A DNA stretch of 8,682 nt, taken from DASQDT01 sp036380435. GTDB lineage: Bacteria > Acidobacteriota > Blastocatellia > Pyrinomonadales > Pyrinomonadaceae. Where the stretch lies: contig DASVES010000261.1 of the NCBI GenBank assembly GCA_036380435.1, positions 1 to 8,682 of the forward strand, in the 5' to 3' direction. Position numbers and translations under genes: made by a program. Position 1 is the first letter of the stretch; each line of letters opens with the position of its first letter. Below the pieces are notes generated by a model. The model saw nothing but the letters and a program-made list of their open reading frames with translations. It did not search any database and was not told where the DNA came from. Shown here in pieces: positions 1 to 5,373 of the stretch.

Positions 1-1
1 C

Positions 2-406
2 GTCTATCTGCCCGTCTTCCATGAGGGCGCGCTTTTCTACTTTGGCGACGGCCACGCCCTACAGGGCGACGGCGAGGTCTGCGGCTCGGGGCTGGAGACG
101 AGCATGGACGTTGTCTTCCACTTCGAGTTGCGGAAGGGCAAGCGCATCCGCTGGCCGCGCATCGAGAACGACGAGTACATCATGGCGACGGGCAGCGTCC
201 GGCCCCTGATGGACGCCTTTCGCATCGCGCAGATCGAACTCATCGACTGGCTCGTCGCCGACTACGGCTTCGACAAGTGGGAGGCGCTTCAGGTCGTCTC
301 GCAAGTGGGCACGACGCGCGTGGCGAATGCCGTTGACCCGAATTACACGGTGGTGGCCAAGTTTCCGAAGAAGTATTTGCCGAGGCCCGGCGCGCCTTCA
401 AATTGA
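2..406 (+). CDS. Acetamidase/formamidase family protein, C-terminal part (5' end outside window)
   Basis: The reading frame is open from base 2 to a TGA at 404-406, giving the last 134 residues. It starts with VYLPVFHEGALFYFGDGHA, followed at once by LQGDGEVCGSGLE. This GDxHAxQGDGE block is a hallmark of the FmdA/AmdA family, and the near-terminal QVGTTRVANAVDPNYTVVAK segment also matches the family's conserved C-terminus. Family enzymes hydrolyse formamide, acetamide or related short amides to the acid plus ammonia. The substrate cannot be told from this fragment. An internal ATG at 104 would start inside the conserved block, so it is not the true start. Whether the protein carries a signal peptide is not visible. 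It converges on the S9 peptidase gene across a palindromic repeat that could end transcription from both sides. Confidence 0.92.
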   Translation, partial: VYLPVFHEGALFYFGDGHALQGDGEVCGSGLETSMDVVFHFELRKGKRIRWPRIENDEYIMATGSVRPLMDAFRIAQIELIDWLVADYGFDKWEALQVVSQVGTTRVANAVDPNYTVVAKFPKKYLPRPGAPSN

Positions 407-422
407 GGCCGGGGTTGACTCA

Positions 423-544
423 ACTCACCGCAGAGGCGCAGAGGACGCAGAGGAAGCGCGGAGGCTTGACGCTTTCACTCGACGGTGGGTGTAAGCGTCA
501 ACCCTCTGCGTAGTCTCTGCGTCCTCTGCGCCTCTGCGGTGAGT
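423..544. repeat. Large palindromic repeat, type A, between convergent genes
   Basis: Arms at 423-452 and 515-544 are 30-base perfect reverse complements, with core gaggcgcagaggacgcagag. Inside them a second 9-base pair of arms matches perfectly (ttgacgctt at 466-474 and aagcgtcaa at 493-501). The sequence between the two arm sets is also roughly complementary, so the whole 122 bases form one imperfect palindrome. It sits between the 3' ends of two convergent genes and could act as a bidirectional transcription end or mRNA-stabilising hairpin. That role is inference. There is no classical T-run after the stem. A partial copy occurs at 2861-2976. Confidence 0.9.
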
Positions 545-551
545 CCCACTT

Positions 552-571
552 CCCCTATGCTCAATTAGGGG
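552..571. terminator. Small hairpin downstream of the S9 peptidase gene
   Basis: A 6-base stem (ccccta at 552-557, taggggg-type partner taggg g at 566-571) encloses an 8-base loop. It lies 18 bases beyond the peptidase stop codon on the minus strand. No U-run follows, so a terminator role is weakly supported, and the type A palindrome just beyond may do the work. Confidence 0.25.
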
Positions 572-588
572 CCATCACGCTCGCCGCG

Positions 589-2736
589 TCAGGGCAACCC
601 CGCGCCAAACACTTTGTCGAAGAAGCGGGCCGTCGCCGTGTTCACGCGGAGCCAGTTGGCGTGACGCATGAAGTGATGCGTGTCGTCGGGGATGATTAGC
701 TCCTCGAAGGGCACGCCGGCGCGCTCAAGCCTGCGGGCGAGATCGACCGTCTGGCTGAAGCGGACGTTGCGGTCGTCGTCGCCGTGGATGAGCAACACGG
801 GCGAGCGCCACTTCGAGACGGAGGCGACGGGCGAAGAATTCCACGCGATGTCTAAAGCGGCCTGCGTGTCGGGCGCTTTCTCGTAGCGGCCTTCGAGCAA
901 ACTTTGCGCTCGCTCGGCCGTCCAGTTGTGGACGCCGTGGATGTCCACGCCGGCGGCGAACAGGTCGGAATCGCGCGCGAGCGCGAGCGCCGTGAGGAAG
1001 CCGCCGTAGGAGCCGCCGTAGACGCCGATACGTTTGCCGTCAACCTGTGGGAGCGAGCGCAGGTACTCGCCCGCCGCCTTGATGTCCTGATACTCGGCCG
1101 CGCCCTGCGCGCCCGCGCTTGCGGGCCGGTGGAAGTCGTAGCCGTAGCCGATGCCGAGCCGGTAGTTTATAGAGAGCACGACGTAGCCGCGGCTCGCCAG
1201 ATATTGATTGAGGGCGTAGGCGTTCGAGTAGTAGTCCGAGTAGTGCCAGCCCAGAAGCATCTGCCGGGGCGGGCCGCCGTGGACGTAGACGACCGCCGGC
1301 TTCTTCGCCGCGCCGCCGCCGCCCGGCCGCTCGAAAAGCTGCGCGTGTACCTGCACGCCGTCCGGGGCCTTGTAGACGACCTTACGCGGCGTGACGAGAT
1401 GGGCGGCGGGGAAGTCTGCGCTCACGCGGTCTTCGGCGAGCACGCGAAGGGGGCCGCCGGCCCAAGGGACGACCGCCGGGAGCGGCGGGCGCTGCGGCGT
1501 CGCGCTGATGAGGACGACGTGGCGGCCGTCGCCCGTCACGACGGGCGCCCACTCAAGCCCGTCGCCGGGCGTCAGCACCTCGGGCGCGGCGCGGTCAACG
1601 CTCACGCGCACGACGTGCCGGCGGTCGATGTCGTCGGCCCCGCGTCCGGCGTTGCCGGCGAAGACGAGGTGGCGGCGGTCGGGGCTGATGGAGACGTGCT
1701 CGGCCATGTAGTCGCCGGGCGTAAGCAGTGTTGGCTCGCCGCCGCGCTCGGGGATCGAGTAGAGGTGCGGCCAGCCGTCCATGTAGGAGAGAAAAACGAT
1801 GCGGCCAGCGGCGGCCCAGTGGAGATTCACGCCGCCGTGCGTGGAGGGCGGCGAGCCGCGCAGGCTGTTCGGACTCTTCCAAAGTTGGCGGCCTTCGCCC
1901 GTCGCGGCGTCGGCCGTCCAGATGGCCCAGCCTTGCGGGCGCTGTTCGAGAATGGCCTCGGGCGCGCCGCCGGCGCCGGGGCGACGGACGAAGGCCACGG
2001 AGCGGCCGTCGGGCGACCAGCGCGGTGAGGAGTCGCGCGAGGTCGAGGGCGCGAGCCAGAGTATCGGCTGCGAGTCGTTGGTGTAGACGCCGACGAAGGC
2101 GTGGTCGCCGCGTGATGAGATGAAGGCGAGGCGCGCGGCGTCGGGCGACCACACGGGAGAACCCGGCTCTCCGCGCGCGCTGAACATCTTCTTCGCCTGC
2201 GTCGAGCCGTCCGTGGGTGCGACCCACAGCCCACGATCTTTCGCGAAGACCACGCGGTCACCTTTAGGCGAGACGACGGGTTCGTCACCGTCGGCGAGGA
2301 GCTTCGGCTCGCCGCCCGCGAAGGCGACGCTCCAGATTTGCACCTTCGTCGCGACGGGGCTTGACGCGGGGTTGACGGGCACCGTGTCGTCCCAGTTCGA
2401 CGAGTGCTCGCCGCCGCGAACGTAGACGACGAAGCGGCCGTCCGAAGAGACTTGCAGACTCGTGATTTCCTGTCCGTCGTCCGCGTCGTAGTTGGTGAGA
2501 CGGCGCGGGCGAAAGTCCGGCCCCTCGGCCACGTAGACGTTTCGCCGGCCGCGCTCGTTGAAGGCCCACGCGACGCGCGAGCCGGCGGCCGAGGCCGTCA
2601 GCTCGTTCGGAAACGGATAGCCGCGCACCTGTTCCATGGTGAACGACTGCCCCGCGGCGCGGGGGACGAAGGCCGCGAGCAACAGGATGAAGAGGAACGG
2701 TGCGCGACGGCGCGCGGGTGCGAAGGCGGTGCTCAT
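589..2736 (-). CDS. Secreted S9 family peptidase (prolyl oligopeptidase / acylaminoacyl-peptidase type)
   Basis: This 715-residue protein starts with a basic stretch and hydrophobic core (RRRAPFLFILLLAAFVP) and a likely signal cleavage near AAG/QS at about residue 29, so it should act in the periplasm or outside the cell. Residues about 35-450 form a beta-propeller with repeated SPDxxxxAF-type blades, such as WSPDGRSVAFV and SISPDRRHLVF. The alpha/beta-hydrolase domain follows, with HGGPP at 486-490 and a full triad: Ser576 in GGSYGG, Asp655 in HGDDDRNV and His687 in DDTHHF. Such enzymes cleave peptides after proline or remove N-terminal dipeptides or acylated residues; exact specificity is unknown. 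The start at 2736 was chosen over the in-frame ATG at 2799 because AGGAG lies 8 bases before it and the signal peptide then begins correctly. It appears monocistronic. Confidence 0.95.
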   Translation of the reverse strand: MSTAFAPARRRAPFLFILLLAAFVPRAAGQSFTMEQVRGYPFPNELTASAAGSRVAWAFNERGRRNVYVAEGPDFRPRRLTNYDADDGQEITSLQVSSDGRFVVYVRGGEHSSNWDDTVPVNPASSPVATKVQIWSVAFAGGEPKLLADGDEPVVSPKGDRVVFAKDRGLWVAPTDGSTQAKKMFSARGEPGSPVWSPDAARLAFISSRGDHAFVGVYTNDSQPILWLAPSTSRDSSPRWSPDGRSVAFVRRPGAGGAPEAILEQRPQGWAIWTADAATGEGRQLWKSPNSLRGSPPSTHGGVNLHWAAAGRIVFLSYMDGWPHLYSIPERGGEPTLLTPGDYMAEHVSISPDRRHLVFAGNAGRGADDIDRRHVVRVSVDRAAPEVLTPGDGLEWAPVVTGDGRHVVLISATPQRPPLPAVVPWAGGPLRVLAEDRVSADFPAAHLVTPRKVVYKAPDGVQVHAQLFERPGGGGAAKKPAVVYVHGGPPRQMLLGWHYSDYYSNAYALNQYLASRGYVVLSINYRLGIGYGYDFHRPASAGAQGAAEYQDIKAAGEYLRSLPQVDGKRIGVYGGSYGGFLTALALARDSDLFAAGVDIHGVHNWTAERAQSLLEGRYEKAPDTQAALDIAWNSSPVASVSKWRSPVLLIHGDDDRNVRFSQTVDLARRLERAGVPFEELIIPDDTHHFMRHANWLRVNTATARFFDKVFGAGLP

Positions 2737-2744
2737 GAGTTCGG

Positions 2745-2749
2745 CTCCT
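2745..2749 (-). promoter_or_regulatory. Ribosome binding site AGGAG that fixes the S9 peptidase start
   Basis: On the minus strand AGGAG is followed by 8 bases and then the ATG at 2736. The alternative ATG at 2799 would add 21 residues before the signal peptide. Confidence 0.8.
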
Positions 2750-2860
2750 GGGGCTGTCTGTAAAGCGGCGTCACGAATCCAAACACAGCCGACGCGCAAA
2801 GCGCAAGAGCGACCGGCGCGGCTGCCGCTATTTTTAGTTGTGCGTGCGGTAAGGAAGATT

Positions 2861-2976
2861 CACCGCAGAGGCGCAGAGGACTTGGGAAGGCAAAAGTAAA
2901 AAGGCAAAAGGCAAAAGTGAGAAGGCACATTGTCTCTTCACTTTTGCCTTTTTCCTTCCTCCGCCCTCTGCGCCTC
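2861..2976. repeat. Composite palindromic repeat: type A arms around a type B hairpin
   Basis: The outer left part (2861-2880) repeats the first 20 bases of the type A core found at 427 onward. The outer right part (ctctgcgcctct, 2965-2976) is complementary to its middle. Nested inside is the type B hairpin: aaaaggcaaaagtga at 2906-2920 is a perfect 15-base reverse complement of 2938-2952, and the interior is also partly complementary. The element starts 35 bases past the stop of the minus-strand membrane gene and lies upstream of the S9 peptidase gene. It may end transcription of the operon; that role is inference. Confidence 0.85.
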
Positions 2977-3010
2977 TATCCAGACATGGAATTGAGAACC
3001 GCTCTCATTG

Positions 3011-4057
3011 TTATTTCGGGATGGGAACCGGGTCTGACTCTTCGCAGCCGTCAACCACCGGGTGCAGAGTCCAGCGGTTCGGCGGCTCCATCTGGTCGAT
3101 CTGCACGTTCGGGTCGAAGGGCTTCTTGGTCTCGCCGCAGAAGTCGAGCAGGAAATTCTTGAAGGCGTCAACGGTCAACGCGTCGCTGCCCTCGTCGAAC
3201 GGATTCGCGTGGTCGACGCCGGGCTGCAACTCCGGACGAAGGTTTAACTTCTGGACGTACTTGACGGGGTGAATCTCGTTCCAGCCGGGCGTGTGGCCGG
3301 TGTCGTAGCACCAGTCGCCGCGGACGAGGATGTAGTCGTGGCCCACCTCCAGGTCGCCGTCTTCAAGCCCCGCGTCGTGCGGGTCGCCTTCCCCGCTCGC
3401 CGCCCAGACTATCGCCAACGCGGCCGCCGATAACAGCAGCGCAATCAGGCAGATGATCCAGCCGATGATCGGGATGGCGCAGATGGCGCTCAGGCCGGTC
3501 AGGATGGGGACGATCACCTTCAGGGCCGTGCAGACGTTCTCGATGCGGTCGCCTTCGAACTCGCAGTGGAGGACGGGCGTCCCGTCGAACTGCCCGTGCT
3601 CGTCCTCGGAGGGGTAGACCTTGAAACCCAGCTCGGGATACACCTGGCTCGCGAACTGCTCCGTGATGAGAAAGCCCTGGGCGTTGTCGTTCTGCTGCTG
3701 GGCGAGGGTGGCGCTGGGCAGGTGCGGGGACAGCAGGATGTTGACGCTGTAATCGTTGTCGATGTTTTCCGGGAACGGCTTGTTGAAGCCGGGCGGCTCC
3801 AGCCCGACCACGCGGCCGATGGCGCACATGTCGTGTCCGAGACAGATGAGCTTGCCGCCGAGGAGGTAGTTGCAGACGTCGAAGATGGCCATCATGCCGC
3901 CGGCGGCCGCCAGCGCCGCCCCGACGAGACCGCCCCCGAAGAACGAGGCTAGGATAATGCCGAGCACGGCGAGGATGCCTCCGGCAATCCCGACGGCCGA
4001 GCCGAGGCCGGTGTAGTCCTGCGTAGGGACGCAATGTGTGTGTTGTACGTATGGCAT
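3011..4057 (-). CDS. Unrecognised multi-span membrane protein with GWNEIHPV motif
   Basis: I do not recognise a named family for this 348-residue protein. There is no classical signal peptide. Residues about 17-60 are a Gly/Ala-rich hydrophobic stretch long enough for two membrane spans, with glycine-zipper-like spacing. Residues about 179-219 form a second long hydrophobic block, again enough for two spans. Between them is a soluble loop of about 115 residues. After the second block, an acidic stretch leads to a conserved-looking segment at 238-265 containing VRGDWCYDTG, H255 and GWNEIHPV. I recall similar D-x-x-H-x(n)-W-x-E-I-H-P segments in uncharacterised bacterial proteins, but assign no function. 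Eleven cysteines are spread along the protein. It begins 4 bases after the upstream gene's stop, with GAGGGA 7 bases before its ATG, so the two genes are very likely co-translated. Confidence 0.85.
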   Translation of the reverse strand: MPYVQHTHCVPTQDYTGLGSAVGIAGGILAVLGIILASFFGGGLVGAALAAAGGMMAIFDVCNYLLGGKLICLGHDMCAIGRVVGLEPPGFNKPFPENIDNDYSVNILLSPHLPSATLAQQQNDNAQGFLITEQFASQVYPELGFKVYPSEDEHGQFDGTPVLHCEFEGDRIENVCTALKVIVPILTGLSAICAIPIIGWIICLIALLLSAAALAIVWAASGEGDPHDAGLEDGDLEVGHDYILVRGDWCYDTGHTPGWNEIHPVKYVQKLNLRPELQPGVDHANPFDEGSDALTVDAFKNFLLDFCGETKKPFDPNVQIDQMEPPNRWTLHPVVDGCEESDPVPIPK

Positions 4058-4061
4058 CGCC

Positions 4062-5087
4062 TTATCCCTCCACCGTCAGGGTCACGCCGCCGACGAGCCG
4101 GTTCCGGTCGTCGAAGGCGTGGACGTTGAATGTTTCCTGCCCCCGGAAGTCGTCCTCGGGCGCGGTGACGACGACCGTGATGAGCTGCTCGGCGTCCGGC
4201 AGGAGCGCGACCTCCTGCGGGCGTATCTCGACCGACCAGCCGGGCGGGACGAGGAAGTTGTTCGCGCCGTGGCGCTCGATGGCCTCGCGCAACTTCTCGT
4301 TGCGCTCGTCCTGGGTCATCTCCGGCGTCTTGGCGGGCGGCTGATCCTTGCAGGGCGGCGGGGGCGGCGGCTTGTAATTGTCGGCCGCCAGCCGAAAGAC
4401 GCCCGCGCGGTCGGTGTCGTTGCGCAGGGGAAACTCGAAGGTCGCGCGCGGCGAGTTGAGCTTCTTCACGTCGGTGTTCTCTTGCCCCTCATTGTTCTTG
4501 GGGTTGGCGTCGTCGCCCCAGATGAGGTTGACGAGCATGCAGTAGTGGCCCGGCGCGGCCGGCGTCTTCCAGTTCACCACGGCCGTCGCCGGGTGCCCGA
4601 ACGCGCCCTTGACGGGGACGGTGACTTTCGTCTCGCCGATGGCGACGTGCTTCTGGCCGATGCCGAAATTCAGGTAGGAGAATTTGACGGGCATGTGGAC
4701 TGCCGGCGCGTCCGTCGAGCCGTTCCAGATGCGCGCGCGCACCTCGTAGGTCGTGTCGGGCTTGAGGGCGTGCGAGTTGACGCTCAGCCCGTTCTCGAAC
4801 AACTCGATGTCGGGGTTGTTGTAAGTCACGCCGAGGCCGAGCGACTTGAGGTACTTCTGCGAGTAGATGAGCGGGTCGGGTCGCTTGTAGACCTTCGCCG
4901 GTATCCGCATGCAGCGGATGGGCGACTGGCCCCGGCGCCACTTGCGCCGGTTGCAACGGCGCAGCCAAAGTTGACAGAGCAGACGCAGGAAGCGCGGCCA
5001 TGCGAAGACCCATCCGTAGAGCAAAAACTTGAGGACGTTGAGGAGCGTCCGGCAGATGTAGCGCCATTGCCTTTCACATTTGTTCAT
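4062..5087 (-). CDS. Membrane-anchored protein with two Ig-like (CARDB/NEW3-like) modules, function unknown
   Basis: The protein has 341 residues. Residues 1-55 are rich in Arg, Trp and Cys around a hydrophobic segment (about 13-42), suggesting a membrane anchor. Five of its seven cysteines lie in the first 60 residues. Residues about 92-238 look like a CARDB-type beta-sandwich: DIELFENG, then YEVRARIWNGS, GHYCMLVNL with a following NNEGQEN, and a closing beta strand. A six-proline linker (240-245) and a short charged helix (about 257-272) lead to a second module (about 279-340) with PPGWSVEIRP, ITVVVTAP and GGVTLTVE, like NEW3/COG1470-type Ig folds. Such modules usually bind proteins or sugars and are not catalytic. 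The start at 5087 is supported by GGAGGT 5 bases upstream; a TTG at 5147 is rejected. First gene of a two-gene operon. Confidence 0.87.
   Translation of the reverse strand: MNKCERQWRYICRTLLNVLKFLLYGWVFAWPRFLRLLCQLWLRRCNRRKWRRGQSPIRCMRIPAKVYKRPDPLIYSQKYLKSLGLGVTYNNPDIELFENGLSVNSHALKPDTTYEVRARIWNGSTDAPAVHMPVKFSYLNFGIGQKHVAIGETKVTVPVKGAFGHPATAVVNWKTPAAPGHYCMLVNLIWGDDANPKNNEGQENTDVKKLNSPRATFEFPLRNDTDRAGVFRLAADNYKPPPPPPCKDQPPAKTPEMTQDERNEKLREAIERHGANNFLVPPGWSVEIRPQEVALLPDAEQLITVVVTAPEDDFRGQETFNVHAFDDRNRLVGGVTLTVEG
4065..4070 (-). promoter_or_regulatory. Ribosome binding site GAGGGA inside the end of the upstream gene
   Basis: GAGGGA on the minus strand overlaps the last sense codons of the Ig-like gene and sits 7 bases before the ATG at 4057. 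This supports translational coupling of the pair. Confidence 0.65.
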
Positions 5088-5092
5088 CTTTG

Positions 5093-5098
5093 ACCTCC
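5093..5098 (-). promoter_or_regulatory. Strong ribosome binding site GGAGGT for the Ig-like membrane gene
   Basis: A near-ideal Shine-Dalgarno sequence stands 5 bases before the ATG at 5087 and decides that start over the upstream in-frame TTG at 5147. Confidence 0.85.
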
Positions 5099-5166
5099 GG
5101 TGAACGAGCGGATTTGCGCGGCATAGTGAGAGGTAATAATCCGTCAAGTCAAAGGGGGATGAGTGT

Positions 5167-5190
5167 CCGGCGAGCGAGGGTTCTCGCCGG
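5167..5190. promoter_or_regulatory. GC-rich hairpin in the leader of the membrane operon
   Basis: ccggcgag (5167-5174) and ctcgccgg (5183-5190) are perfect 8-base reverse complements with an 8-base loop. It lies between the proposed operon promoter and its first start codon, so it would form in the 5' leader RNA. It could also be a protein-binding dyad. No T-run follows, so it is not a standard terminator. Confidence 0.45.
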
Positions 5191-5219
5191 CGGGGGAGCG
5201 AGCGAGGTTGAGCGCCAGC

Positions 5220-5248
5220 ACATTATTCCCGTTGAAAACGGATGTCAA
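5220..5248 (-). promoter_or_regulatory. Candidate sigma-70-type promoter for the two-gene membrane operon
   Basis: On the minus strand a perfect TTGACA (5248-5243) is followed either by AATAAT after 15 bases (5227-5222) or by TAATGT after 17 bases (5225-5220). Transcription would start near 5210-5215, leaving a leader of about 125 bases. The exact -10 box is uncertain. Confidence 0.5.
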
Positions 5249-5257
5249 TAACCGGCC

Positions 5258-5318
5258 TTGACCACGCCGCGCTTTAGTTCCATTCGTCCTACCCGCAATT
5301 CGAATATCACTTTAGAAT
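5258..5318 (+). promoter_or_regulatory. Weak promoter candidates for the GH92 gene
   Basis: TTGACC at 5258-5263 resembles a -35 box but has no good -10 at standard spacing. TAGAAT at 5313-5318 is one base from the -10 consensus but lacks a clear -35. If the latter is used, the transcript would start near 5325. That fits a start codon at 5374 and excludes the ATG at 5317. Confidence 0.25.
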
Positions 5319-5373
5319 GTGCTTTCACATAGAAGCGTCTTCACGTCGCGACATCCGAGGTCAGCCGACCACG

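Noticed and set aside
904..2028. 374-residue open frame antisense to the S9 peptidase
   Set aside because: A shadow frame of the high-GC peptidase gene, with biased composition and no motifs; the sense strand carries an intact catalytic triad.
2737..2799. Upstream ATG start for the S9 peptidase
   Set aside because: It would place 21 residues before a normal signal peptide, and the AGGAG sits correctly only for the ATG at 2736.
2733..2930. Small minus-strand open frame across the repeat and peptidase leader
   Set aside because: Its N-terminus is simply translated palindromic repeat, and it overlaps the peptidase start region with no supporting start signal.
4038..5093. 351-residue open frame antisense to the Ig-like membrane gene
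   Set aside because: The minus strand has strong ribosome binding sites, membrane segments and Ig-like motifs; the plus-strand product is low-complexity Val/Arg/Asp/Gly.
5317..5373. Upstream ATG start for the GH92 gene
   Set aside because: It has no ribosome binding site, would bury the signal peptide, and overlaps a possible -10 box.
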